Shown: one piece after another, positions 30,210-39,686 of the stretch
How the letters are laid out: each line of letters begins with the position of its first letter
How positions within the stretch are numbered: the stretch's first letter is position 1
DNA from: Gaiella sp.
GTDB lineage: Bacteria; Actinomycetota; Thermoleophilia; Gaiellales; Gaiellaceae
Direction of reading: 5' to 3'
DNA: 64,000 bases
Assembly (NCBI GenBank): GCA_027493885.1
Contig: JAOSJZ010000001.1
Location: 2,908,622-2,972,621 of the forward strand
Translations under genes and position numbers: made by a program
The notes under the pieces: generated by a model
The model's input: only the letters and a program-made list of their open reading frames with translations
What the model was told of the DNA's origin: nothing
Databases searched by the model: none

Positions 30210-31012
30210 CTACGCGGCCAGGTCGCGGCGGTCGAAGAGGAGCACGCCCGCCGCGGCGGCGACCACGCCCACGGCGACGAGGAAGAGCGTGTGCCACGGG
30301 TCGAGACCCTGGTGGAGCGGGTCGCCGGCGGCATAGTGGTAGAACGGCGTCGCCTTCTGGAAGGGCTGCAGCACCTCGACGAGTGACGCCAGCGAGTTGA
30401 CGAGGTACGCGCCCACCGCGAGGGCGACGGTCACCCCGATCGCGAGCGCCCTCCGGCCCGTGCCCGCGGCGATCATGAACGCGACCCCGCCGTACGCGAG
30501 CGCGAGGACGACGAGCACCGCCGTCGACGCGGCGAGGTGGGCACCGGAGATCTCCATCGAGAAGGCGCGCGCGCCGAGCCAGAGCGCGAGCCAGAGAACG
30601 ACGCCGAGCCCGGCGAGCTCGACACCCATCGCGGCCAGCTTCTCCAGCGCGATCCGCGTCCGCGAGAGAGGGGAGGACAGGAGCAGGTCGATCGTGCCGC
30701 GCTCCTCCTCGCCCGCGAGCGCGCCGGCCCCGTGGCCGACCGAGGCGACGAGGAAGAGCGCGGGCATCATGAACGAGAAGAGCTCGCTGCCGAGGTAGCC
30801 CGCGGGGAGGTGAAGTCGAACTGCCCGCCGAACGCGATGAACGCCTTGAGCGCCTCGGGGTAGCTCTCGACGAGCTTCTCGAGGTCAGGGTTGTCGCGGA
30901 TCGTCGGGTAGACGGACGCGATCAGGGCGACGTAGCCCACGAGACCGAAGGCCCACCAGGCGAAGCTCCGGCGGAGATCGCGGAGCGACTTCAGAAAGAC
31001 GTTACGGAGCAC
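30210..31012 (-). CDS. ABC-2 type transporter permease (frameshifted)
   Basis: About 267 residues after repair. Membrane segments include WWAFGLVGYVALIASVY, MMPALFLVASVGHGAGALAG and four more; the ERGTIDLLLSSPLSRTRI loop is typical of exporter permeases that work with the ATPase next door. A missing base near 30803-30807 (short C run on the coding strand) shifts frame just after FDFTSP; restoring it joins both halves smoothly (SPAGYLGSELFSFMMP). GTG at 31012 overlaps the ATPase stop. Probably a sequencing or assembly error. Confidence 0.8.
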
Positions 31013-31914
31013 CGGCCGGCCTTCGGTAGAGCTCGAGGAAGACATCCTCGAGGTCCGCCTCGTGACTGTCGAGGCCGTGGACCTCGTACCGCGCGAGCGC
31101 CTTCACGAGCGCGTCGGCCCGCCCCTCGAGCGTGAGCCGGACGACGTGCCCGTTCCGGCCCACCTCCCGCACGCCCGGCACCGTGTCGAACGTCCCGGCC
31201 GGCGGTGCCTCGGCGAACGTCACCTCCACTCGCGTCCGCGCCCGCTGGCGAAGCGTCTCGACCGTGTCGACGAGCTCGAGCCGCCCGTCCCGGATCAGCG
31301 CGACCCGGTCGGCGATGTGCTGTACCTCGGAGAGCACGTGCGAGGAGACGAAGACGGTGCGCCCGTCGGCGGTCGTCTCCCCCGACGAGCTCGTACACGA
31401 CCTGCTGGACGAGCGGATCGAGCCCGGCCGTCGGCTCGTCGAAGACCGCGAGCGCCGGCCGGTGCATGAGCGCCTGGACGAGCCCGACCTTCTGGCGGTT
31501 CCCCTTCGAGAGAGCCTTGATCGGCCGGTCGAGCTCGAGGTCGAGCCGCTCGGCGAGCCGCTCGCCGTCGCCGAGGCCGTCCATCCCGCGCAGCGAGGCG
31601 AAGTAGCGGAGGTGCTCGCGCGGGGTGAGCCGCTCGTAGAGCCGGAGGTCGCCGGGGAGGTAGCCGACCTTCGCGCGCGCTTTCGGGCCGTCCCGTCGCG
31701 CGTCGACGCCGAAGAGCTCGATCCGGCCGGCCGTCGGGCGGATCAGGTCGAGCAGCAGGCGGATCGTGGTCGTCTTGCCGGCGCCGTTCGGACCGAGATA
31801 GCCGAAGACCTCGCCCGTCTCGACCTCGAAGCCGAGGTCGACGACGCCGCGGTCGCGCCCGTAGTCCTTCGACAGGTGCTCGGCTCTCACGACGTGTGTC
31901 GCGCTTCGGGCCAT
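31002..31914 (-). CDS. ABC transporter ATP-binding protein (frameshifted)
   Basis: About 304 residues after repair. Walker A GPNGAGKTT, signature ALSKGNRQKVG, Walker B ALAVFDEPTAGLDP, and, in the other frame, the H-loop region (SSHVLSEVQHIADRVA). An extra base in a run of five Cs (31379-31383, plus strand) breaks the frame after VYELVG. Removing it gives VGETTADGRTVFVSSHVLSE. Drives the neighbouring ABC-2 permease; substrate unknown. Confidence 0.85.
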
Positions 31915-31965
31915 GTCTCCAGGCTACGAGACGGCGTCGCTCGCATGCGCGGCTACCCTCCGCGC

Positions 31966-33390
31966 GTGGCAGCGCCGGTCCGCAAGGGAGAGGAGGTCGA
32001 GGTCCGCATCGACTCGCTGGCCTACGGCGGAAACGGCGTCGGACGGCTCGACGGCTTCGTCGTCTTCGTCCGCGGCGGGTTGCCCGGCGACCTCGTCCGG
32101 GCCCGCGCGACGAAGGTGAAGAAGGGCTACGCGGAGGCGGCGCGGACCGCGCTGCTCGAGCCGGGGCCCGACCGCGTCGAGGCGCCGTGCCGGCACTTCG
32201 GGGTCTGCGGCGGCTGCCGCTTCCAGGACCTCGCCTATACGCGCCAGCTCGAGGCCAAGCACGGGCAGGTGCGCGACGCGCTCGTCCGCCTCGGCGGCTT
32301 TGCCGACCCGCCGCTCGAGCCGATCGTTCCCGCCCGCTCTACGTACGGCTACCGGAACAAGCTCGAGTACTCGTTCGCATCCGGCGAGGACGGGATCGTG
32401 CTCGGCTTCCATCGCGCGGGCCGCTGGGACGAGGTGATCGACGTCGAGGAGTGCCTCCTCACCACGGAGACGGGCAACGCGATCCGCGAGGCGGTCAAGG
32501 CGTGGGCGCGCGAGGAGGGCCTCGAGCCGTACGATCAGCGGAGCGGGGAGGGCTATCTCCGCCATCTCGTCGTCCGCGAGGGACGCAACACGGGCGAGGT
32601 GCTCGTGCTGCTCGTCACCGCCCCGGGCGAGCGGTTCGACACCGACTTCCTCGTCGAGACGCTGACCCGCTTCCCGGAGCTGCGCTCGCTCCACTGGGCG
32701 GTGAACGACCGGCCCGCGGAGGTGACGAACCTCCCGACGAGGCTGCTCTTCGGCGAGGAGTGGATCGAGGAGGAGCTGCTCGGGCTGCGCTTTCGCGTGC
32801 GCCCGAATGCGTTCCTGCAGACGAACACCGAGATGGCCGAGACGCTGTACCGGCTCGCGCTCGACGCCGCCGCGCTCACCGGCACGGAGACCGTATTCGA
32901 CCTCTACTGCGGCACCGGGACGATCGGGCTCGCGCTGGCCGGCGCCGCCGCGTCGGTGTGGGGCGTCGAGATCTCGGAGGAGTCGGTCGCGTGCGCGATC
33001 GAGAACGCCGAGGCGAACGGGATCGCGAACGCGCGGTTCTTCGCCGGGAACGTCGGCCAGTCGCTCGAGGAGCTCGCCGGGAGGGCGGGGCGGCCGGACG
33101 TGGTCGTCGTCGACCCTCCGCGCGCCGGCCTCGCGGGCAAGGCGCTGCGACGGACGGGGGCGCTCGGCGCTCGACGGATCGTCTACGTCTCGTGCAACCC
33201 GACCACGCTCGCGTCCGATCTCGCCGTCCTCCGCGACGAGTACGGCTACGAGCTCGTCCGCTGCACGCCGGTCGACATGTTCCCGCATACGCCGCACATC
33301 GAGAGCGTGACGCTGCTCAGGCATGCAGACGGTTCTGCCGAAGAGCATGATGGCGGTGCACCGGGGGGCGCTCACGACAACGAAAGGTGA
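31966..33390 (+). CDS. 23S rRNA/tRNA (uracil-C5)-methyltransferase, RlmD/TrmA family
   Basis: 474 residues. A TRAM domain at 1-60 is followed by the iron-sulfur cysteines CRHFGVCGGC, the SAM loop FDLYCGTGTIGLAL, DPPRAGL, and the catalytic cysteine in YVSCNPTTLASDL. Makes 5-methyluridine in structured RNA; which RNA cannot be told. GTG at 31966 is 6 nt after TACCCT (31954-31959). Divergent from the ABC exporter. Confidence 0.94.
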   Translation: MAAPVRKGEEVEVRIDSLAYGGNGVGRLDGFVVFVRGGLPGDLVRARATKVKKGYAEAARTALLEPGPDRVEAPCRHFGVCGGCRFQDLAYTRQLEAKHGQVRDALVRLGGFADPPLEPIVPARSTYGYRNKLEYSFASGEDGIVLGFHRAGRWDEVIDVEECLLTTETGNAIREAVKAWAREEGLEPYDQRSGEGYLRHLVVREGRNTGEVLVLLVTAPGERFDTDFLVETLTRFPELRSLHWAVNDRPAEVTNLPTRLLFGEEWIEEELLGLRFRVRPNAFLQTNTEMAETLYRLALDAAALTGTETVFDLYCGTGTIGLALAGAAASVWGVEISEESVACAIENAEANGIANARFFAGNVGQSLEELAGRAGRPDVVVVDPPRAGLAGKALRRTGALGARRIVYVSCNPTTLASDLAVLRDEYGYELVRCTPVDMFPHTPHIESVTLLRHADGSAEEHDGGAPGGAHDNER

Positions 33391-33911
33391 GGGAAGTGAA
33401 CAGACGAAGGATCGTGGCCCTGCTCATCGTGGCGCTCGCGCTGGTCGCGGCGGGCTGCGGCGGGAGCTCGAGCGACGAGGCGTCGCCGGACACCGAGACC
33501 ACGGTCGCGGCGGAGACGACGATGCCGGACGACACGGCGACGACCGACGCGACCGAGACCGGGACGGACATCGATCTCGGAGACCTCTCGGGCGAATGCG
33601 CGCAGTTCGCGGGCATCGCGTCGAGGATCGCCCAGTCGTTCAGCGGCCAGGACGCGAACATCGAGGACGCTGCGAAGGCATTCGACGAGATCGCCGACCA
33701 GGTGCCGGACGAGATCAAGGACGACTACCGGGTGATCGCCGAGAACTTCAGCAAGATCGCCGAGGCGTTCGAGGGCACCGACCTCGCGAGCGGAGAGGCC
33801 CCGAGCCCCGAGGCCCTGGCGAAGCTCCAGGAGCTCTCCAGCTCGATGGACTCGGCCGAGGTGCAGCAGGCGACGCAGAACATCGAGGCCTGGGTCGAGC
33901 AGAACTGCTGA
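33387..33911 (+). CDS. secreted lipoprotein of unknown function
   Basis: 174 residues. Signal peptide with lipobox LVAAGC near residue 24, then a Thr/Glu-rich linker and a helical C-terminal domain (CAQFAGIASRIAQSFSGQD, EAFEGTDLASGEAPSPEALA) ending in a cysteine that may pair with the earlier CAQ cysteine. GTG at 33387 overlaps the methyltransferase stop as GTGA; a second GTG at 33396 is possible. Confidence 0.82.
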   Translation: MREVNRRRIVALLIVALALVAAGCGGSSSDEASPDTETTVAAETTMPDDTATTDATETGTDIDLGDLSGECAQFAGIASRIAQSFSGQDANIEDAAKAFDEIADQVPDEIKDDYRVIAENFSKIAEAFEGTDLASGEAPSPEALAKLQELSSSMDSAEVQQATQNIEAWVEQNC

Positions 33912-33935
33912 GCCGGAGCGTCCGACCGCCGGCGA

Positions 33936-34647
33936 CTAGGAAGGGGCGCGGCCCTCGCCGCGCCCCTCACCGCGCAGCGAGCGCCAGAGCAGGTCGGCGT
34001 TCGGTACCAGGAAGCCGAGCGAGATCGCGGGGAGTGCGGGCAGCCCCCTTCAGGTCGAGCGCGTACGTCGCGACGAGCGTCGCCGACAGTGCCGCCGTCA
34101 TCCCGATCCAGGTCGCCGCGACGCGGAGCCCGTACCCTGCCGCGGCGGCGAGGAAGAGCGCGAAGAAGATCACGTCGGGCGGCCCGAGTCGCGCCGCGCC
34201 GTCCTCGCCGGGCACGGCGAACGACACGGCGATTCGCTCGAAGAGGCCGGGCTGCTCCTCGACGACGACCTTCGTCGGCCCCCGGTAGACGGACGCGGCA
34301 TCGACCCAGGGGATGATCGCCGCGACCAGGACGACCCACGTCAGCGCCTCGAGCATCTGCAGGAACCAGAAGCCGAAGAGCGTGAACGCGACGAGCTTCG
34401 CGGCGTTGAAGAGGCCGTCGAGACCGGCGACGTACAGCACGACGCCGAGCGCTCCGATCGCGAGCGCCCCGGCGAGCAGCCGTCGCGAAGGCGCAAGCGG
34501 CAGCAGGAGCCACACGACGAGAAACGTGGCCGGGAAGACGAGGACGGCGACGAGGACGACGTCCCAGGCGTCGGGGATCCCGGGCAGCCGGCCGGCGAGC
34601 GCCTCCCACGCGGCGAGGGCGGCCAGCAGCCCAAGCGCGAGTGACAC
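33936..34647 (-). CDS. presenilin/signal-peptide-peptidase-like intramembrane aspartyl protease candidate (frameshifted)
   Basis: About 237 residues after repair, with eight hydrophobic segments. Three marks of presenilin-type proteases occur in order: VDAASVYRG with Asp116 (family YD motif), LGPPDVIFFALFL with Asp158 (family GxGD followed by a hydrophobic stretch), and PALPAIS at 203-209 (the PAL motif). An extra base in five Cs (34044-34048, plus strand) breaks the frame just before PAL; deleting it gives a normal tail and a stop at 33936. The GTG at 34647 is the best start but is uncertain. Activity is inferred: the GxGD glycine is proline here. Follows the uracil-DNA glycosylase-like gene. 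Confidence 0.6.
33943..33966. terminator. hairpin between convergent genes
   Basis: Nine-bp stem GGGGCGCGG / CCGCGCCCC with a 6-nt loop, past the lipoprotein stop and inside the last codons of the convergent membrane protein. Confidence 0.5.
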
Positions 34648-34703
34648 GGTGTCGCGTGCGCTCGGGCCCCCTCCGCGCCCGGCGGACGGTGCGCGGAGCT
34701 GGC

Positions 34704-35342
34704 TCAGTAGGGCGGCAGCTCGGACCACCAGGCACCGAGCGTCTTGAACGCCGACCAGAATCGCGTCTTCGCGCCTTGCTCGTCGAGCGAGGCATCGATG
34801 TCGGGCGTGACGAGCGCGTCGATCGTCGGCGTGAACGGCTGGAGCTCGCCGGCGAGCTCCGCGTCGAGGGTGTCGGCGAGAGGGAACCCGAGCCCGTTCA
34901 GAAAGGCGACGGTCTCCTCGCCCATGGCGACGACGAGCCTGGGCTGCACGATGTGGAGCTCGCGCGTCAGCCAGCCGCGTGCCTCGACCGGGCCCTCCGT
35001 GCCGAACTTGAGGCAGTTCGTGCCGTACACCGCCAGCGGGTCGACGGACAGCCGCTGGAGCGACTTCAAAAGCGCCTGTCCCGAGCGTCCGAAGAACGCG
35101 ACGCCCTCGTGGATCTCGCTCTGCGTCGGACGGTGCTTGAGCAGGAAGACGTCGCCCAGCGGGTGGCCGCTGCCGAGCACGGGAACGTGCAGCTCGTCGC
35201 CGAGCGCGAGCAGCTCGTCGCCGAGCGCGTTGATCTCGGCGATCGCCCGGCGGAGGTAGCGCTCCTGGATCTCGTCGCGGTTCGACGGGGAAGCCCCCGA
35301 ACCGCTCGATGTCTGCGTCCGGGGCTTTTCGGGGCTCGCCAT
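34704..35342 (-). CDS. uracil-DNA glycosylase superfamily protein
   Basis: 212 residues. VLGSGHPLGDVFLLKHRPT and GVAFFGRSGQALLKSL match motif 1 and the PF(V)GRSG segment of family 4/5 glycosylases; YGTNCLKF and RLVVAMGEETVAFLNGLGF follow. The N-terminal cysteines that bind the iron-sulfur cluster in family 4 are not seen, so activity on uracil is less certain. Start at the ATG at 35342; the first 15 residues are low complexity. Confidence 0.82.
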   Translation of the reverse strand: MASPEKPRTQTSSGSGASPSNRDEIQERYLRRAIAEINALGDELLALGDELHVPVLGSGHPLGDVFLLKHRPTQSEIHEGVAFFGRSGQALLKSLQRLSVDPLAVYGTNCLKFGTEGPVEARGWLTRELHIVQPRLVVAMGEETVAFLNGLGFPLADTLDAELAGELQPFTPTIDALVTPDIDASLDEQGAKTRFWSAFKTLGAWWSELPPY

Positions 35343-35378
35343 CGCTCTTCTCTTTCGGTGGCGCTTGGCGTGCTTCCT

Positions 35379-37124
35379 CTAGCGCGGGGAGGCCGCGAGC
35401 CGATCGCGTGCCTGGGCCACCCACTTCAGCGACTGGAGCAGCGCGAGCGACTTCGGCCGGCGCAGCACGGTCGCGGTGCGCAGCGAGAGGAGGAACTCCT
35501 CCGGCCCGTCGAAGCGTCGCATCCGTAGCGCGCCCGTCCCGACGCCCTGGAGGACGTGCGCGTCGGAGCCCGCGCCCTGGAGCAGACCGTACTTCCGCGC
35601 GAAGCGGAGCGCTTCGTCGTTGTACGCGTCGAACAGAAGACGCGCGTTGTAGACCTCGAGCACGTCGATCTCCGGCAGGTGGCGGTGCAGCGTCGCGGGT
35701 GCCGGGATCGCGTGCAACCGGTCGAAGGGGTGGGGGAGGTACACGACGCCCTCCTGCTCGCGGATCGCTGCGACCGTGTCGGCGAACGGCAGCCCCCGCG
35801 GGATCTCGTCGCGCAAGAAGAGGCCGATCACCTCGCCGTCGCGGTCGGTCTTGACCTCCTCGCCGGGGATCACGATCAGCTCGCGATCGCGGGCGAGCTC
35901 CACGGTCTCGAGCGCGCCGCCGAAGACGTTGTGGTCGGTGACGGCGATCGCGCCGAGTCCCTCGGCTTCCGCATGGTCGACGAGGGCCGACGGTTCGATC
36001 GAGCAGTCGTGCGACCAGCGGGTGTGCATGTGGAGGTCGGCGACGATCCAGTCGCGGCCGGCGAGCGGGTCGGCGTGGACGCGTGGCGACCGTCGGCGCC
36101 CGCGGGCCTCGAGGTAGACCTGCTCGAGCCGGCCGGCGACGTCGTCGAAGGTCTCCGTTGAAACCGCGGCGCGCCGGGCGTCCGCGTCGCGGCGGCGCGC
36201 CTCCGGGTCCTCCGCGAAGCGCAGGAGCGCCGCGGCTGCCAGCTCGGGCTGGACCTCGACGCCCGGCGGCTCGGCCACCGCACAGCCCGCCGCCGCCGCC
36301 TCGGAGACGAGACGCGGCAGCCCTTCGGGCGAGGGGACGACGATCGACGCGCCGCGCAGCAGCTCGGCCCGTGCGGCGGCGCGTACGGCGGTTCGCACGT
36401 GGACCCGCTCGCGGAGGCCGAGCGGGATCGACGGGCGCGCCGCGAGACGTGCCGTTCGCAGCAGCACCGCTTCCCACCCGTCCAGCTTGCGGAGCGCTCG
36501 AAGCGCGGAGCGAACGACCGGCAGGCTGCCCGCCGACGTCTCGATCACGACCAGGCGCGCCTTCGGTCCCGGATGGAAGAGCTCCGGGTCGACGCCGGCC
36601 GGCACGACCGTGTACTCGCCCGGGAAGCGCGCCGACGCGCGCGCGGCGATCTCGTCGCCCGTGGCGAGCAGCCGGTCGATCCGGCCCAGCAGCCGGTCAC
36701 GCTGGTTCCGCCGCGGCGGGAAGCCGAGCCGCTCCGGGTCGACGAACGTCGCCGCCGTGGTCGTCCGCGTCTCCAGCAAGGCGACGTAGGAGAGCCCGGG
36801 AATCGCCGGATCGAATCCGTGCACGACGTCGAAGTCGCCGCGGCGCAGCGCCGTGGCGACGTTCGCGCGGACCCCGACCGGGATCCCCACGGCGGAGCGC
36901 GGTGACACGGGGACGGCGCGAGAGACGGCGACGACGTCGTCGAGCTCGCCCGTCTGCAGCGCACGGCGCCCCTGCAGCAGCTCCCGTGAGCGCAACGACG
37001 GTGCGAGGACGACGACCGTGTGCCCGCGCGCCCGAAGCGCACGGGCGACGCCCGCGACGTGCTCGTTCGTGTCGTGTGGCACCGACCAGGCGTGCGGCGT
37101 CACGAGGCAGATGCGGAGCGCCAC
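35379..37124 (-). CDS. glycosyltransferase family 4 / PHP phosphoesterase fusion
   Basis: 581 residues. Residues 1-340 look like a GT4 (GT-B) glycosyltransferase: RICLVTPHAW, NEHVAGVARALRARGHTVVV, VVHGFDPAIPGLSY, and the donor side VVPSPEGLPRLVSEAAAAG. From about 355, DLHMHTRWSHDCS, VTDHNVFGG, GEEVKTD, PHPFDRLH and GSDAH form a complete PHP metal site as in histidinol-phosphate-type phosphatases and predicted nucleases. It could add a sugar and trim a phosphate on one pathway. GTG at 37124 gives the normal GT start. Confidence 0.88.
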   Translation of the reverse strand: MALRICLVTPHAWSVPHDTNEHVAGVARALRARGHTVVVLAPSLRSRELLQGRRALQTGELDDVVAVSRAVPVSPRSAVGIPVGVRANVATALRRGDFDVVHGFDPAIPGLSYVALLETRTTTAATFVDPERLGFPPRRNQRDRLLGRIDRLLATGDEIAARASARFPGEYTVVPAGVDPELFHPGPKARLVVIETSAGSLPVVRSALRALRKLDGWEAVLLRTARLAARPSIPLGLRERVHVRTAVRAAARAELLRGASIVVPSPEGLPRLVSEAAAAGCAVAEPPGVEVQPELAAAALLRFAEDPEARRRDADARRAAVSTETFDDVAGRLEQVYLEARGRRRSPRVHADPLAGRDWIVADLHMHTRWSHDCSIEPSALVDHAEAEGLGAIAVTDHNVFGGALETVELARDRELIVIPGEEVKTDRDGEVIGLFLRDEIPRGLPFADTVAAIREQEGVVYLPHPFDRLHAIPAPATLHRHLPEIDVLEVYNARLLFDAYNDEALRFARKYGLLQGAGSDAHVLQGVGTGALRMRRFDGPEEFLLSLRTATVLRRPKSLALLQSLKWVAQARDRLAASPR

Positions 37125-37159
37125 GGGCCCTCGATTGTAGGGACGGGTAGGCTCGCGAC

Positions 37160-37417
37160 GTGGACGAGGTCACGATCACGGTGCGGGCGAACGGGCCGTA
37201 CAAGGTCGTCGGCCCGGTGACGATCGTCGATCCTGACGGGCGCGAGTTTGCGCTCCCGGAGGGCAAGGCGCTCGCGCTCTGCCGCTGCGGCCACTCGCGC
37301 ACCAAGCCGTTCTGTGACTCGTCGCACAAGCGTGTCGGCTTCACGGCCGACGACTGCGCACCCCGCCGGGGTCTGGCACCGAAGCTGCCTGACCCCGGGC
37401 GGAGCGACGGTGCGTGA
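37160..37417 (+). CDS. CDGSH iron-sulfur domain protein
   Basis: 85 residues. The 2Fe-2S site reads ALCRCGHSRTKPFCDSSH, the CDGSH pattern with three cysteines and one histidine. Electron transfer or cluster donation is usual. GTG at 37160 is 6 nt after TAGGCT (37148-37153). The last ~17 residues (RRGLAPKLPDPGRSDGA) are encoded by an inserted hairpin repeat and its flank, so the native C-terminus is probably FTADDCAP or close to it. Confidence 0.9.
   Translation: MDEVTITVRANGPYKVVGPVTIVDPDGREFALPEGKALALCRCGHSRTKPFCDSSHKRVGFTADDCAPRRGLAPKLPDPGRSDGA
37368..37396. repeat. GGGGTCTGGCACC hairpin repeat, copy 1
   Basis: GGGGTCTGGCACC, four-base loop GAAG, then CTGCCTGACCCC. Lies inside the 3' end of the CDGSH gene. 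Same arms as copy 2 with two changes in the right arm. Confidence 0.75.
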
Positions 37418-37419
37418 GT

Positions 37420-37449
37420 GGGGTCTGGCACCGAAAGGTGCCTGACCCC
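37420..37449. repeat. GGGGTCTGGCACC hairpin repeat, copy 2
   Basis: Arms GGGGTCTGGCACC and GGTGCCTGACCCC pair with one mismatch around a GAAA tetraloop. Three nt after the CDGSH stop; 52 nt from copy 1. Form and pairing fit REP-like elements. Confidence 0.8.
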
Positions 37450-37496
37450 GGCGACCGGTCCGGGTGGAGCGACGATTCGAGCTGACTCGAACGCCC

Positions 37497-38200
37497 TCAC
37501 CGCTTGCGCCGCAGCACGAGCCGCTCGCCCCCGCGCGGGCGGTCCGTCACGACGAGGTCGTCGCCCGGACGGCGCGTCGCGACGAGCTCGACCTCGTCGA
37601 GCGTCCCGAGCACCCGGTCGCCGGTCTCCGTCTCGCCCACGGCCGACCACCGTTGCAGGACGGGGGCCAGCAGGAGCGCGAGCGCGGCGAGGATCCACGA
37701 GGCGCCTATCGCCTTCCCGAGGGTGCCGCCGGGCTCCGTATCACGCCAGATCGGGACGAGCGTCAGCGAGACGGCGAGAACGGTGAGCGCCCCGCCGACC
37801 AGCACGAGCCGCTGTAGCGCCGGCCGCGTCGTGAGCAGGAGGCCCGTCGTGGTGGCGAGCCCGGCCAGGAGATAGAGCGCCCCGGACATTGCGAGCCGCC
37901 ATGGCCAGTCGGCGTCCTCGCCCCAGACGGCCCAGATCGCCAGGGCCATGAGCGCGAACGTGACTCCCGCAAGGCCGACCACCGCCCGGCCCAGCCCGCG
38001 GGCGGGCCCGCGGTCGACGAGCGCCAGCCCGGCCAGCGCGGCCGCGCCTGTGTAGAGCAGGGAGCCGAGCGTGCCGAGGATCCGCCCGTCGGTCTCCGAG
38101 AAGCCCCCTCGAGGATCGCGACGAGCGAGATCAGGGCGGCGGCGACGAGGATCGCCGCCGCCCCGAGCCAGAAGACGCGTGCCAGGCGCCGGTGCGTCAC
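37497..38200 (-). CDS. multipass membrane protein (frameshifted)
   Basis: About 234 residues after repair, with six or seven hydrophobic segments ([68 protein letters not shown]) and a basic C-terminal domain. One base is missing in a C run (38104-38108, plus strand) after AILEG; restoring it reads [17 protein letters not shown]. No family recognised. GTG at 38200 overlaps the ino1 stop as GTGA, tying it to inositol phosphate synthesis. Confidence 0.7.
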
Positions 38201-39686
38201 GTCTTGGCGGACCTCGTCTTGGCCACCGCCTCGCGGGCGTTCTTCGTGATGAAGCGCTCGGTGTTCTCGCGGGCCTCGCTGTCGACGATCTGCACCGGAG
38301 GCGACTTCATCAGGTAGCTCGAGGGCGCCTCGAGCGCGCCGGCGATCCCGTTGTTCAGGGCGAGCTTCGCGAGTCGCACCGCGTCGATCACGATTCCGGC
38401 CGAGTTCGGCGAGTCCCACACCTCGAGCTTGAGCTCGACGTTGAGCGGCACGTCGCCGAACGCCGAGCCCTCCATGCGGATGTACGCCCACTTGCGGTCG
38501 GTGAGCCAGGGCACGTAGTCCGACGGGCCGACATGGACGTTCTTCTCGCCGATGTCGTAGTCGAGCATCGAGGTGACCGCGTTCGTCTTCGAGATCTTCT
38601 TCGACTCGAGGCGTTCGCGCTCGAGCATGTTGAGGAAGTCCGAGTTGCCGCCGACGTTGAGCTGCATCGTCCGGTCGAGATGGACGCCGCGGTCGCCGAA
38701 GAGCGTCGTCAGCACGCGGTGCGTGATCGTCGCCCCGACCTGGGACTTGATGTCGTCGCCGATGATCGGCACGCCGGCCTCCTCGAAGCGCTTCTGCCAG
38801 TAGTGCTCGCGCGCGATGAAGACGGGCATGCAGTTCACCATTGCGACCTCCGCCTCGAGGATCTGCTCGGCGTACCACTTCGCCGCGGCCTCCGAGCCGA
38901 CGGGGAGGTAGTTGACGACGACGTCGGTGCCGGTCTCCTTCAGGATCCCGACGATGTCGGCCGTTTCCCCGGCGCCTTCTCGACGATCTCCGAGAGGTAC
39001 TTGCCGATGCCGTCGTGCGTCATCCCGCGCGACACCTTGATGCCCGTCTTCGGCACGTCGGCGAACTTGATCGTGTCGTTGGGGTGCGCCCAGATCGCGT
39101 CGGCGAGGTCGACGCCGACCTTGCCCTTGACGACGTCGAAGGCGGCGGTGAACTCGATGTCGGAGATGTGGTAGCCGCCGAGGTCGACGTGCATCAGGCC
39201 GGGGACCGTGTCCTCGGGCTTGGCGTCCTTGTAGTACTCGACCCCCTGGAGGAGCGAGTTGGCGCAGTTGCCCACGCCGATGATCGCGACGCGAACCTTG
39301 TCCTTGGAGCGCGTGCCGCCGTTGGGTGAGCCGTTCGTCTCGGCCATGGTGTCCTTTCGGTTGCTCATCCGGGGGAGGCCGAGCCCGTCCGAGAGCGCGG
39401 CGAGGATGACGTCGTTCGCGTTGGCTCCCGTACGGGACGCCTCAGCCTGGATCTTGCCCCGGAGCTCCTGCGGTACACGAAGAAGGAGGACAGGGCTGGA
39501 CCCTGCTAGCACTTTTCGCCGGCGTCCGCTCGGAACGTACGCGACGCCGAAATCTTCTGCCAGGATCCCCACCGCGACGTCGTTCACGTTGGAGCCTCTT
39601 CTCGCGGTCTCGCGAACGAGCGCACCTTTCAGGGGTGCAGGCATCCTGACAAAGATACCCGTTCTCTCGGATTTGCTAGCAGTCAA
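38197..39686 (-). CDS. ino1: myo-inositol-1-phosphate synthase with N-terminal ribbon-helix-helix pair (frameshifted)
   Basis: About 496 residues after repair. Residues 10-46 ([35 protein letters not shown]) and 66-103 ([34 protein letters not shown]) are two ribbon-helix-helix units. From residue 131 the protein is Ino1: NAD loop [61 protein letters not shown]. Makes L-myo-inositol-1-phosphate from glucose-6-phosphate. A missing base in a C run (38967-38970, plus strand) after EKAPG splits the frame. TTG start at 39686; ATGs at codons 107 and 114 would give Ino1 alone. Confidence 0.85.

Noticed and set aside
33967..36477. 836-codon minus-strand open frame
   Set aside because: Only its last third matches a real protein (the presenilin-like gene before its frameshift); the rest is the wrong frame of the glycosyltransferase-PHP and uracil-DNA glycosylase-like genes.
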